This document shows, piece after piece, positions 49,218-58,277 of a DNA stretch of 64,000 bases. A program made the translations under genes and the position numbers. Positions within the stretch are counted from its first letter, which is position 1, and every line of letters begins with the position of its first letter. Origin of the DNA: Gaiellales bacterium (GTDB taxonomy: Bacteria; Actinomycetota; Thermoleophilia; Gaiellales; JAICJC01); the NCBI GenBank assembly GCA_036273515.1, contig DASUHM010000012.1, positions 1-64,000 of the forward strand, written 5' to 3'. The notes beneath the pieces are model-generated. The model did not search any database. It saw only the letters and a program-made list of their open reading frames with translations, and had not been told where the DNA came from.

Positions 49218-49350
49218 CATCACGAATCCTCGCCGTCACCAGGATGATTCTCTCGACCGTCATGCGACGATCTACCCCTGTCGTCGAGGTCGCCGGCGAC
49301 GCAGCGGGACAGCGCCTCGCTTCGACCGCTCCGGCGCCGCGTTGTGAAAC

Positions 49351-49382
49351 GGAGGGCGCCCGCGTGTTCGCGGGCGCCCTCC
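49351..49382. terminator. strong GC hairpin downstream of amidohydrolase gene
   Basis: GGAGGGCGCCCGC with GCGGGCGCCCTCC, a 13-bp perfect stem around the 6-base loop GTGTTC. It lies 82 bases beyond the amidohydrolase stop on the minus strand, the best terminator candidate in this stretch. The rest of 49218-49463 holds no recognisable gene. Confidence 0.6.
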
Positions 49383-49463
49383 GGCGGATACGCATCCGAA
49401 CCCGGCCGCCGGCTCAACCAACCACAGAGCCGCAATCTTGGATGCGCCGCTCCTCCTTCCTTC

Positions 49464-50951
49464 TTACAACGCCGGCGGGTGCCGGAGCGCCCACGGCCGC
49501 AGCCGCTCCAGGAACGCCTGCCGGGCCGGGTCGCGCCCAGCATCGACCGCCCGCGCGGCCTCGGCGACCTCCGCGGCCAGCGCGTCCATGTCGACATGCA
49601 CGGGCGCGCCGTCGCGCACCAGCACACGGCCGCCGACCACGACCTCGCGCACGTGCCCACGGCCGGCGCGCGCGACCACCAGATCGTCGTACGCCAGGCG
49701 CGGCGAGGCGAAGACGCCGCGGACGGCGCCGAGGTCAAGCACGACCGCGTCCGCGAGGTAGCCCGGCTCGAGCCGGCCCACCGATCCCTCCAGGCCCGCG
49801 ATGCGGGCGCCGCCCTCCCACGCGAGCCGCAGGACGTCGGCCGCGCCGAGCGGCGGCTCGGGGCCTTCCCAGATCCGCTGGGCGACGTGCGCCATCCGCA
49901 CCTCGGCCAGCATGTCCTCGTCGTCTGAGACCGCCATGTCGTCGGAGCCGAGACCGACGGTGACGCCCCTCGCCACCAGCCGCCGCACCGGCGCGAGCCC
50001 GCACGCCAGGCGCAGGTTCGACGAGCAGTTGTGCGCCACCATCGCCCGCCGCTCGGCGAGCAGGTCGATGTCGGCGTCGCGCAGATACACGCCGTGGGCG
50101 ATCGTCGTGCCCTCGCCGAGCACGCCGCGCTCGGCCAGGTGGTGGAGCTCACGCCCGCCGCGCGCCGCGTCGCCCCAGTCGCGCTGCCGGCGGCTCTCGA
50201 GCGCGTGCATGTGGATCTGAAGCCCGAGGTCCGACGCCGCGGCCCCGATCGCATCGAGCAGGTCGTCGGAGGCCCACTGCGGCGCCGCGATCGAGAGCTG
50301 GACGCCTATCAGCGGGTCACCGTCGAGCCGGCTGGCCAGCTCCGTGATCGCCTCGATGTAGATCGCGTTCGAGATCGGCGTGCCGGTCAGGCGCCGCACG
50401 TCGCCCGCCAGGTCGCCGGGCAGCGCTGCCGCGAAGAGGTCGTCGTCGTCGTACGTGAACGTGCCCCGGTCGCGCCAGTACGGCGCGAATGCGGTCCGCA
50501 GGCCCGCCTCGCGGTGGGCCCGCAACGAATGCTCGAGCTCGTCCAGGTACGCCTCCGAGCGCTCGTAGCCGCCCTTCGCTGGAAAGTGGCTGTGCACGTG
50601 GGTCGTGACGCCGCTCGTCAGCATCAGCATCGACTTGTAGAGCGTCGTCAGGTACGGCTCGACCGTGGGCAGCGAGTGCATCAGCACCATCCAGGGCTCG
50701 AACGGCTCGTCCCGGAACCCCAGCTGGGCCGTCGAGACGCCCTCGGCGTGCTGGTGGGCGTTCACGAGGCCGGGCATCACGAGGCGGTCCGGGCCGCCGG
50801 TCCGCTCGGCGTCCGGGTGGGTTCGGCGGAGCTCGTCCGCCGGGCCCAGCGCAGCGACCCGACCCTCGCGCACCAGCACCGCCGCGGACTCGAGCCAGTC
50901 GGCGCCGGCCGCGGGCAGCACGGCCGCGCCCTCGATCAGGAGCTCCTCCAC
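49464..50951 (-). CDS. amidohydrolase superfamily protein (AtzA/cytosine deaminase type)
   Basis: 495 residues. Metal-binding HxH in MPGLVNAHQHAEG, His-rich IHMHALESRRQ, His in TIAHGVYLRD, the metal Asp in TVGLGSDDMAVSDDEDM, and the C-terminal GRLEPGYLADAVVLDL mark a TIM-barrel amidohydrolase in the deaminase/dechlorinase branch. Zinc or iron dependent. Substrate unknown; a second member of the superfamily lies at 45753, not closely similar in length. Upstream is the inverted-repeat element at 51015. Confidence 0.87.
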   Translation of the reverse strand: MEELLIEGAAVLPAAGADWLESAAVLVREGRVAALGPADELRRTHPDAERTGGPDRLVMPGLVNAHQHAEGVSTAQLGFRDEPFEPWMVLMHSLPTVEPYLTTLYKSMLMLTSGVTTHVHSHFPAKGGYERSEAYLDELEHSLRAHREAGLRTAFAPYWRDRGTFTYDDDDLFAAALPGDLAGDVRRLTGTPISNAIYIEAITELASRLDGDPLIGVQLSIAAPQWASDDLLDAIGAAASDLGLQIHMHALESRRQRDWGDAARGGRELHHLAERGVLGEGTTIAHGVYLRDADIDLLAERRAMVAHNCSSNLRLACGLAPVRRLVARGVTVGLGSDDMAVSDDEDMLAEVRMAHVAQRIWEGPEPPLGAADVLRLAWEGGARIAGLEGSVGRLEPGYLADAVVLDLGAVRGVFASPRLAYDDLVVARAGRGHVREVVVGGRVLVRDGAPVHVDMDALAAEVAEAARAVDAGRDPARQAFLERLRPWALRHPPAL

Positions 50952-51014
50952 CGCGCCAGTATCGCTCGCCCCGGCCGCTCGCGGCGACGAACCGGCCCCG
51001 GCCCTGCCGCGAGA

Positions 51015-51233
51015 TGATTGATCGGTAAGTCCCGCGCGTCTGGACGCACGGACGGCGGGTGGTCAAGCGGCGTTGGTGGCGCTTTGGCTGCGAACCGTCG
51101 CATCGCGCCTCGGTCGCGCCCATACAGCCAGGTACGACCGCTGCCGGCGTCCTTGCGCTGCTCGGTTCGCAGCCCAGCCGGTGCAAGCCCGTGGGCTTGC
51201 ACCTTCGACATCACAGGACTTACCGATCGATCA
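51015..51233. mobile_element. MITE-like element with 18-bp terminal inverted repeats
   Basis: TGATTGATCGGTAAGTCC (51015-51032) and GGACTTACCGATCGATCA (51216-51233) are inverted repeats differing at one base. The 219-base interior has no gene but contains an 11-bp hairpin GGTGCAAGCCC/GGGCTTGCACC (51180-51203). No target-site duplication is evident. The right end overlaps the stop codon of the flavin monooxygenase gene, so the element supplies or abuts its TGA. It may be a non-autonomous transposon or a hairpin-rich regulatory insert. Confidence 0.6.
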
Positions 51234-52298
51234 ACCAGCGAGCTGCATGGCTTGCTTGCGGCCAATGATCTGCCGGGCGATGTATCTGGCGTCCGCGCTG
51301 ACGAAGCCAAGCAGCGCGGAGCCGCGGGTGTACTGCCACTGCAATCCCAGGAAATAGAGCCCGGGTTGATCGGTGACGCCGCGACGGTGACGGACGCGCC
51401 CGCGATCGTCCGTGACCGCAAGCCGGATCCAGGAGTAGTCGGATGCGTAGCCGGTGGCCCAGATGACGGCGTCGACGTCCGTCTGCGTGCCATCCGCGAA
51501 GCGGACAGTGCGTCCGGACGCGTCAAGCGCGCGCGGCTTGAGGGCGACCCCGAACCGCCGGGCCTTGCGCGGGCTCGACCCGATCAGCGCGTCCCGTCCG
51601 CGAAACCGACGGCCCACACGCGTTTCGATCGATATTCCGATAAGGCCGAGCTTCGTCAACCACCAGAAGATCTGCCGGCCGAGGAGCCGTCGCGGGAACG
51701 GGGTCTGCCGTGAGCCGACGGCAAGGACAACGTCATGGTCAGCGGCCAACTCCTCGGCGATCTGATAGCCGGTATTGCCGCCCCCGACCACGAGGACCCT
51801 TCCCGGCGGGACGTCGCCCGGTCGCCGGTATCCCGTGCTGTGCGTGTGGTAGACGTCGGCGTCAAGCGAGGAGGCGAAGGCAGGGATTCGCGGCTGCTGG
51901 AACGGGCCGGTCGCGATGATGACCTGGTCGGCGAGGATCGTCCGCCCGGGAAGCTCGGCGGCGTAGCGCCCCTCGCGCCGTTCGACTGAGGTGACGGGGC
52001 TGTTCAGCTCGACCGGCAGGTCGAGCTCGGTCGCGTAGCGGCGCAGATAGTCGATCACCTCGTCACGGGTCGGCTCTCGATCGGGGTCCCCGTCGAACGG
52101 CAGTCCCGGCATCGCGTTGTACCGGCGCGGGGTGAACAGGACGAGGGACTCCCATCGCTGCGCCCACGCCGAGCCGACCTGCTCTGCGGCGTCGACGATC
52201 AGGAACCGAAGGCCCGCCTGCCGGAGGTGGTACCCGAGGGTGAGCCCGGCCTGGCCGGCACCGATGACGAGCACGTCATAGCCATCGCCCATCGTCAC
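51231..52298 (-). CDS. flavin-containing monooxygenase (CzcO-like), copy 2
   Basis: 355 residues. FAD site [46 protein letters not shown], second dinucleotide site VLVVGGGNTGYQIAEELA and ATGYASDYSW. It shares long identical runs with the copy at 5567 ([37 protein letters not shown]), but lacks that copy's Ala/Pro-rich tail. GTG at 52298 with an ATG two codons later; no clear ribosome-binding site, and a GTGCGAGC/GCTCGCAC hairpin (52300-52320) lies just upstream. The intact multicopper oxidase gene precedes it on the same strand. Confidence 0.87.
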   Translation of the reverse strand: MTMGDGYDVLVIGAGQAGLTLGYHLRQAGLRFLIVDAAEQVGSAWAQRWESLVLFTPRRYNAMPGLPFDGDPDREPTRDEVIDYLRRYATELDLPVELNSPVTSVERREGRYAAELPGRTILADQVIIATGPFQQPRIPAFASSLDADVYHTHSTGYRRPGDVPPGRVLVVGGGNTGYQIAEELAADHDVVLAVGSRQTPFPRRLLGRQIFWWLTKLGLIGISIETRVGRRFRGRDALIGSSPRKARRFGVALKPRALDASGRTVRFADGTQTDVDAVIWATGYASDYSWIRLAVTDDRGRVRHRRGVTDQPGLYFLGLQWQYTRGSALLGFVSADARYIARQIIGRKQAMQLAG

Positions 52299-52657
52299 GG
52301 TGCGAGCGGAGTGCTCGCACGGACCGATCGAACGACTGCGTCGATCGCTTGGGCGCCCTGCGTGGCGTAGCGCTGCTCCTCGAGCGCGTTGGTCTGGCGA
52401 AGCACCGTTGGCAGCTCCGCCAACTCGACGCGATCGGCGTTCAGCTCGCGCGGCGAAGACGCGAACGCCTGCGCATCGCTCGCGGCTGCCGCGGGCAGCG
52501 AGCTTCGGGCCACGCCCATATATCCGCGCACGATCCCCGCGCGCGCCGGCGGTGGCAATAATCCCGACAGGCGACCCGCCACCCAGTGCCCGCGCGCTGA
52601 CTGACCACCTCCTTCGGCGGTCGAGCCGTCGTGCTCCCGGTTCGCGACCGTGTCCAC
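52295..52657 (-). CDS. hypothetical protein between oxidase and monooxygenase genes
   Basis: 120 residues, overlapping the monooxygenase start by 4 bases. The second half (DRVELAELPTVLRQTNALEEQRYATQGAQAIDAVVRSV) is helical and plausible; the first 45 residues are Gly/Arg-rich and may be non-coding, with an internal ATG (MGVARSSLP) as an alternative start. No homology recognised. It may be real because it fills the gap in a compact operon. Confidence 0.4.
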   Translation of the reverse strand: MDTVANREHDGSTAEGGGQSARGHWVAGRLSGLLPPPARAGIVRGYMGVARSSLPAAAASDAQAFASSPRELNADRVELAELPTVLRQTNALEEQRYATQGAQAIDAVVRSVRASTPLAP

Positions 52658-52673
52658 GAGGCGAGTGCCGAGG

Positions 52674-54371
52674 CTACGGGTCGACGTGGAAGCTGAACAT
52701 CATGCCGCTCTCGTGGTGCTCGGCGATGTGACAGTGCGCCATCCAGATGCCGGGGTTGGAAACATGCAGCAGGATGTCGACCGTCTCGCCGGTGCGGATC
52801 AAGACGGTGTCCTTCCACACGAGGCTCGCTTCTGGCTGACCGTCTCTGGCAAGGATCAGGAACCGGCCGGCGCCGTGAACGTGGAACGGATGGTGCATCG
52901 GGTGATCGGAGTTCATCTCGTTCACCAGCCGAAGCTTGACCCGATCGCCAACCCGGAATCGCCAGGCGATGGCGTGGTTCTCGTCGCCGGTTGAGCGATC
53001 GATCAGCTTCCAGCGCGTGTTGGCCGGGGTCGTGAGGCGGTTCACGTCGACCATGTCGTCTTCCCACTCGATCCCGCCGGCCTCATGCTGGTGTTCGCCA
53101 TGCTCATGCTCGTGCGAGTGGCTCTCGCCGGGTCCGACAAGCCGTGCCGGCACGAGCTTCATCCCGCACTTCGGGCATCGGTCCGGCTGATCGCTCGTGA
53201 CCTCCGGGTGCATCGGACAGGCATACCCGGTCGGAGCCGCGGCGGGCAGGAGCTTCATGCCGCACTTCGGGCATTTCCCCGGCTCGTCGCTGACGACTTC
53301 GGGATGCATCGGACACGCGTAGACGAGCTGCTCCCCCGCGGCGAGGCTGGGAGCATCCATGTCCATCTCGGCGACGAAGGCGAGCGTCTTGTCCGGCTCG
53401 GCCGCGAGCTCGGCTTCCAGTCGAACGCGCTCCTCGGCGAACTCGGGGTTCGTGCGAAGCCGGGTGAACGCCTCGTCGAGCGACGGCTCGGCACGATCCT
53501 CGGCGACTTCGATGTCGGCGAGCGGGTATGTGCGTTCAGGCGTCTGGTGCTCGAGCACGGCGATCCCCGGCCGGTCGAACATGACGTCCACGATCACCCG
53601 CTCGCTCGGCGCCAGGATGACCGAGTCGACGAACTGCTCGTGCTCGACGCGGCCGCTGTCGCCGCCGACGAGCTTGATCCGCGCGCCCTGCAGCGCGACG
53701 TTGAACACGCGTGTGTTCGCGGTGTTGGTGAGGTACAGCCGGACCACCTCGCCGCGCGTGGCCGAGAGTTCGAGATGAGGCTCGCCTGCGATCAGAAGCA
53801 GGTTCCCGAACCGTCCCATCGCGGCGTAGTTCGTCTCGGTTCGGCTGAACGCTGCCACCTTTCCGTCCTCGATCAGAACATCGTCGAGCGTCAGCACGAG
53901 CTCACGGTGCACCGGCGGCCAGTAGTCGGGGTCGCGCGGGACGACGACGCAGTTGCCGTACAGACCCATCTCCTGGCCGTAGTCCTCGCGGATGTGCGGG
54001 TGGTACCAGTAAAGGCCCGGGTCGGGGAACTGCACCCGGCATGAGAAGTCGCCCCCGATGGGGATCGGCTGCTGCGTCTCGTGCGTGCCGTCGGATGAGT
54101 TCTCGAGCCGCAGCCCGTGCCAGTGGACGGTCGCCTCCAGATCACCGTCGTTGTGGACGTCGACCTGGATCTCCGAGCCCTCCGGAACGCGGAGGGTCGG
54201 CCCCGGAATCGAGCCGTTGTAGCCGAGCATGCGCACCATGTGATCGCCCAGTTGCTTGCGCACCGGGAGGATTCCAAGCCGGAACTCGGCGCCGTCCTCA
54301 AGATCGATCGTGTCGCTTCGGGCAGCGTCGGAGAGCCCCGACGTCTCGGTTGGAAAGGTGTCGGCCACCAT
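52674..54371 (-). CDS. multicopper oxidase with two inserted heavy-metal-binding domains
   Basis: 565 residues, no signal peptide visible. Copper motifs: HWHG (~84), WYHPH (~123), [11 protein letters not shown] (~490) and [15 protein letters not shown] (~550), all four present, so type 1, 2 and 3 sites should form. Between cupredoxin domains lie two copies of the zinc-ribbon-like motif [24 protein letters not shown] (~350 and ~380), the heavy-metal-binding domain otherwise found in copper-handling proteins, then [22 protein letters not shown] precedes the ATG at 54371. Likely oxidises Cu(I) or an organic substrate; the inserts may load copper. Confidence 0.88.
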   Translation of the reverse strand: MVADTFPTETSGLSDAARSDTIDLEDGAEFRLGILPVRKQLGDHMVRMLGYNGSIPGPTLRVPEGSEIQVDVHNDGDLEATVHWHGLRLENSSDGTHETQQPIPIGGDFSCRVQFPDPGLYWYHPHIREDYGQEMGLYGNCVVVPRDPDYWPPVHRELVLTLDDVLIEDGKVAAFSRTETNYAAMGRFGNLLLIAGEPHLELSATRGEVVRLYLTNTANTRVFNVALQGARIKLVGGDSGRVEHEQFVDSVILAPSERVIVDVMFDRPGIAVLEHQTPERTYPLADIEVAEDRAEPSLDEAFTRLRTNPEFAEERVRLEAELAAEPDKTLAFVAEMDMDAPSLAAGEQLVYACPMHPEVVSDEPGKCPKCGMKLLPAAAPTGYACPMHPEVTSDQPDRCPKCGMKLVPARLVGPGESHSHEHEHGEHQHEAGGIEWEDDMVDVNRLTTPANTRWKLIDRSTGDENHAIAWRFRVGDRVKLRLVNEMNSDHPMHHPFHVHGAGRFLILARDGQPEASLVWKDTVLIRTGETVDILLHVSNPGIWMAHCHIAEHHESGMMFSFHVDP

Positions 54372-54516
54372 GTCCTCCCCTGGTTTGATTCTGTGGCGTC
54401 CGTCTCCGCAACGGCGGCGTCGAGCAGTGCGGCCTGTGCCGCGGTGCCGCCATCGGGACGCCAACCTGCCGGCCGTGCGATACTTGCGGCGCCGAGGATA
54501 GCAGGACAATGAAGTC

Positions 54517-54870
54517 ATGACAATCGACGGTTTTCAGGACGGACGAGCCTGGTCGCTGATCTCGAACCACGGCCACGCGCTCCTCTGCATCGCTCAACAA
54601 CCCGACGTCCGGCTATGGGAGCTGGCACAGACGATCGGGATCCGAGAGCGGAGCGCCCAGCGCATCGTCAATCAGCTGGTCGAGGCCGGCTATGTCACTC
54701 GCCACGACCACGATCACCATGGCGCCCGGATCACCTACACCGTCAACCGCGAACACCATCTGCGCCGGCCGCACCTCAGCGCGTACACGGTCGGTGATCT
54801 CCTCGACACGTTCGCACGCCCACCCAGCGACCACGACGCGCCCGAGGTTCGGCTTCACGTCGACCAGTAG
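54517..54870 (+). CDS. winged-helix transcriptional regulator (MarR/ArsR-like)
   Basis: 117 residues. Helix-turn-helix [45 protein letters not shown], where the His/Asp cluster HDHDHH sits in the wing between strands, suggesting a metal-sensing or modified wing. The dimerisation part is short (to VRLHVDQ). Divergent from the multicopper oxidase gene, so it probably controls that gene and its followers. Class (MarR vs ArsR) cannot be fixed from sequence alone. Confidence 0.78.
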   Translation: MTIDGFQDGRAWSLISNHGHALLCIAQQPDVRLWELAQTIGIRERSAQRIVNQLVEAGYVTRHDHDHHGARITYTVNREHHLRRPHLSAYTVGDLLDTFARPPSDHDAPEVRLHVDQ

Positions 54871-55037
54871 GCATCCGTGACCCGGATGGTGCGGGTAGCC
54901 GCACGTCGGTGGGGGGATGGTCGCCGAGGTATCGCGGGTCGGTCCCACTGCCGAGGCTGACCCGATCGCGGAGTCTGTCCAGGTCACCTCCGAGGACGAT
55001 CCGCCTCGGCCCATCGATTCACAGGAGGCTTCCTCTC

Positions 55038-55502
55038 TTGTCCCGCAAGCCGAACTCAGACTCCCCTCGCGCCCGTTCGACCCGCCGCTTCCTCCTGCAC
55101 TACCTGGAGATGGTCGCCGCCATGTTCCTCGGCATGATCGTCCTCGGCATCCCGGCCGGATGGCTCTTCAGCGCCTTCGGCACAAGCTGGTCCGAGCTCT
55201 CAACGTCGTGGATGCTCTTCGCGATGGCGATCACCATGTCCGTGCCGATGGCCGGCTGGATGCGCTACCGCGGCCACGAGTGGCAGCCCACCCTCGAGAT
55301 GGTCGCCGCGATGCTCCTGCCGACGGTCGCGCTCATGGCACTCGGGTGGGCCCAGATCGTGTCCGGCATGGGCGCCGCGATGGCCATCGAGCACGTCGCG
55401 ATGCTGGCCGCCATGCTGGCCGCGATGCTGGTTCGGCTGGACGAATACGCCGGCGCACACCACGGCCACGGCGCGCCTCAGCCGGTGATCGCAGCGGCGT
55501 AG
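55038..55502 (+). CDS. Met-rich four-helix membrane protein
   Basis: 154 residues from TTG, chosen because CAGGAGG lies at 55022-55028; a longer ATG frame reads Arg-rich non-coding sequence. Helices: HYLEMVAAMFLGMIVLGIPAGWLF, SWMLFAMAITMSVPMAGWM, LEMVAAMLLPTVALMALGWAQIV and AIEHVAMLAAMLAAMLV. The high Met content plus His in HYLEM and IEHVAM, next to a copper oxidase and its regulator, is suggestive of copper coordination. Family not recognised with certainty. Confidence 0.65.
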   Translation: MSRKPNSDSPRARSTRRFLLHYLEMVAAMFLGMIVLGIPAGWLFSAFGTSWSELSTSWMLFAMAITMSVPMAGWMRYRGHEWQPTLEMVAAMLLPTVALMALGWAQIVSGMGAAMAIEHVAMLAAMLAAMLVRLDEYAGAHHGHGAPQPVIAAA

Positions 55503-55561
55503 CCGCCGCGCCGGCCTTCTCAGCCGTGGAGCTCGTCGCGTCGAGCGCCACGGCTGCGCGC

Positions 55562-57385
55562 TCAGGTCGACGGAGGACGCGGGTGGTGCGGAGCCGCATC
55601 GTCGGGCGTTGCCCCGACCTCCAGCGGAAGGTGGGCGGCGAGGTGGGTTCCGCGGCCCGGTGGGCTGTCGAGGTCGAGCCGTCCGCCGATACTTTCGACC
55701 CGGTCGCGCAGGCCCTGCAGACCTGAACCGGACTCCAGCCCGGCGCCGCCGATGCCGTCATCGCCGATCTGGACATGCAGCTGATCGGCGTCCCGGGCAA
55801 CGCGCACCGTCGCTCGGGTTGCGTTTGCGTAGCGGGCGGTGTTCGTGAGCGCTTCCGACACGACGTAGTACGCGGTCGCTTCGACCGGCTCGGGCGGACG
55901 CTCGTCGAGCTCGACGACAAGTTCGACCGGCACGGGTGAGCGCGCCGCGACCGTCTTTAGGGCTGCCTCGAGGCCCTGGTTCAGGATGGCGGGGTGGAGG
56001 CCGCGGGCGATCTCGCGCAGCTCGCTCAGGGCGAGTTCGAGCTCCGCGTGCGCGGAGGCGAGCAGTGATGCGCCTGCCTCCGGGTCGGTGCGCAGTGCCG
56101 ACTCGGCAAGGCGGAGTCCGACGGCCAGCGCCACCAGGCGCTGCTGTGCTCCATCGTGGAGATTGCGTTCAAGTCGCCGGCGAGCGCTGTCTCCGGCCGC
56201 CACGATCCGGGCGCGCGAGCCCCGCAGCTCGTCCAGCTGCGCCCGCAGGTCGGCTTGCAGCCGTTCGTTTTCGAGCGCCAGCCCTGCCGCCGCAGAAACG
56301 GCGTCGAGCAGCTGCGGGTTCTCACCCAGGGCTGGGTCGTGCACCATCGCGGCGACCCTGCGACCGCCGCGTTCGAGGACGCTCACCATCCGTCCGTCGC
56401 CGCTCGCCACGTCGACCGGCTGTCCGTCGATGCCGACGTAGGAGTGCGACTCGGGGAGCCAGTACGCGAGCTCGAGCGACGGATCGCCCAACGCGCGCGC
56501 GAGCGCACTTCGCAGTCCGCCGGGGCCGGGCATCCGGCTCAGCTCGACGACCAGGTCGCTGACGCCGGCGCGTGCGAGGCGGGCGTGGAACAGGCCGAGC
56601 AGATACGCGACCGGGACGATCGCGAGCGCGACCCGGTCGGCCGCCTCGAGGGCGCGAGCGAGGCCGGGCGCCGGATCCGAGGCGATGGCCGCAAGGAGAT
56701 ACAGCACGATCGTCGCGGCGCCCGCCGAGAGCAGCGGCACGATCGCCCGCCGCAGCGGCCGCGACGCCGTCCGCCAGCGGCGCTCCAGCAGAACCCCCAC
56801 CCAGACGGCCACGGCGACGCCGGCGACCTGCTGCCCGCTCATCAGCGCACTGTGGAGGGCCTGATCGTCCCGCACCAGCAGGAGGTTGTCGGGGCACGGA
56901 CACCCGCTCAACTGTCCCGGCCCCATGAACATCAGCATCACCAGCTGCAGAACGGTGCCGACGATGTAGGCCGCGGCCACCGCGAGGCGCTCTCCCCGCG
57001 AGCGGAGCCGCCCGTCCGGGAACGCGAGGACGAGGTGGCCGAGGACCGCGGCAACGAGCGGGCCGACGACGAGGCCGGCGGTGAACGGCAACGCGGAATC
57101 GGCCTGCGCCAACGAGTTGGCAAAGAGGAGGAAGCCGGCGGTCATCATGAGCGCGGCGATGCGGTTCGCCGACTGGCGCAGGAGCGCGACGATGCCGGCG
57201 GCAAGGAACGTGCACCCCGCGACGATGCTGGTCGCCGCCAGCCCCGTCGACTGCGCCCGCGCCTCGCCGTTCGCCAGCGCGAGGGCGCCGGCCACCGCCG
57301 CAGCAGTACCGGCTACGGCAACACAGGCGGCCAGGCTCCACGCCTGACGCGAAGGCCTGTACCCGGATGCGATGCTGACGTTCAC
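55562..57385 (-). CDS. membrane sensor histidine kinase (HisKA_3)
   Basis: 607 residues. About eight hydrophobic helices up to residue ~290, then a GAF-like segment (PESHSYVGIDGQPVDVASGDGRMVSVLERGG), phosphoacceptor helix RRRLERNLHDGAQQRLVALAVGLRL with the His, and ATPase motifs SEALTNTARYANAT, GDDGIGGAG and GLQGLRDRVESIGG. NarX-type kinase that should pair with a LuxR-type regulator; none is adjacent. GTG at 57385 overlaps the stop of the beta-lactamase-fold relic upstream, so its translation may be coupled to a dead gene. Confidence 0.87.
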   Translation of the reverse strand: MNVSIASGYRPSRQAWSLAACVAVAGTAAAVAGALALANGEARAQSTGLAATSIVAGCTFLAAGIVALLRQSANRIAALMMTAGFLLFANSLAQADSALPFTAGLVVGPLVAAVLGHLVLAFPDGRLRSRGERLAVAAAYIVGTVLQLVMLMFMGPGQLSGCPCPDNLLLVRDDQALHSALMSGQQVAGVAVAVWVGVLLERRWRTASRPLRRAIVPLLSAGAATIVLYLLAAIASDPAPGLARALEAADRVALAIVPVAYLLGLFHARLARAGVSDLVVELSRMPGPGGLRSALARALGDPSLELAYWLPESHSYVGIDGQPVDVASGDGRMVSVLERGGRRVAAMVHDPALGENPQLLDAVSAAAGLALENERLQADLRAQLDELRGSRARIVAAGDSARRRLERNLHDGAQQRLVALAVGLRLAESALRTDPEAGASLLASAHAELELALSELREIARGLHPAILNQGLEAALKTVAARSPVPVELVVELDERPPEPVEATAYYVVSEALTNTARYANATRATVRVARDADQLHVQIGDDGIGGAGLESGSGLQGLRDRVESIGGRLDLDSPPGRGTHLAAHLPLEVGATPDDAAPHHPRPPST

Positions 57386-58115
57386 CGCCGTAGCTCCCGG
57401 CACAGCGCGGCGACCAGCGGCCGGCGGTCGACCTCTGACGCGTTGTGGGTGCCGGCGATGACCGCGTCGTACTCGGGTGCGTGAAAGGCGAAGGCGCCGA
57501 TGAAGCCGGTGTGTCCCTGAAGCGCGACGTCCCCCACGGTGATCCGGCCGACCCCCAGTCCGTACCGGTCGTAGCGCAAGGCGTGGCCGGGGGGAAACGA
57601 GGCCCCGGGCGTCCACTGCGTCGTCTCCGCAAGGGCGCCGGAGGTGACGATCCGTCCGCACCAGAACCCGCGTACGAAGCGGGCAAGGTCGGGCGCAGTC
57701 GTGACCAGTCCTCCGCCGGCCCAGTCGATCGTGGGAGAGTTCGGCGACCAGTCGAACACGTCCGAGTCGTGGCGGGCCACCTCCGCCGTTCGCGCCGGCT
57801 CATGACCCTCGAGCCACGTCATGTCCATCTCCAGCGGGTCGAAGACGAGCTCGCGGTAGACCTCGTGGAGGGGTCGGCTCGTCACCTGTTCGACAAGGAT
57901 TCCCGCGACGACGTATCCGGTATCCGTTGTAGGCGAAGCTCCGCCTGGCTGGAACTGTCGCGGTCCGTGCGCGGCGGCGTGGTCAACCAGCTCGACCGGG
58001 CTCCAGCCGGGCCACGCCATCGAAGTCCGGCGCGAGGCGCCTCGATACAGGCGAGCGCACCCGGCGCGCCGGCTTCAACCCGCGCCTGGACCGCAGCTTG
58101 GAGCCGGGCCGTCAC
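57382..58115 (-). pseudogene. beta-lactamase-fold serine hydrolase relic
   Basis: N-terminal part (from ~58115) reads VTARLQAAVQARVEAGAPGALACIEAPRAGLRW; then the frame changes and the sequence jumps to WSPVELVDHAAAHGPRQFQPGG...TDTGYVVAGILVEQVTSRPLHEVYRELVFDPLEMD, ending ALCRELRR. About 70-80 residues between are missing, including the S-x-x-K active site; the Y-S-N-type motif reads PTTDT, so catalytic residues are gone. A class C/DD-peptidase relative, inactivated. The stop overlaps the kinase start. Confidence 0.75.
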
Positions 58116-58277
58116 GGCGGCATCTCGACCACTGTCGTTCGATCCTGGCCGTCTGCGACTCAACGCCTGGACTCGCCCGCTTCCGGCGTCCAAGAGTCTC
58201 ACATCCTGCCGCGTCGCGCGTCCCGCCCGACGTCGCCGCGACGATGGCGGATCGGGGACGGTGAGTAGAGTCCGGCC

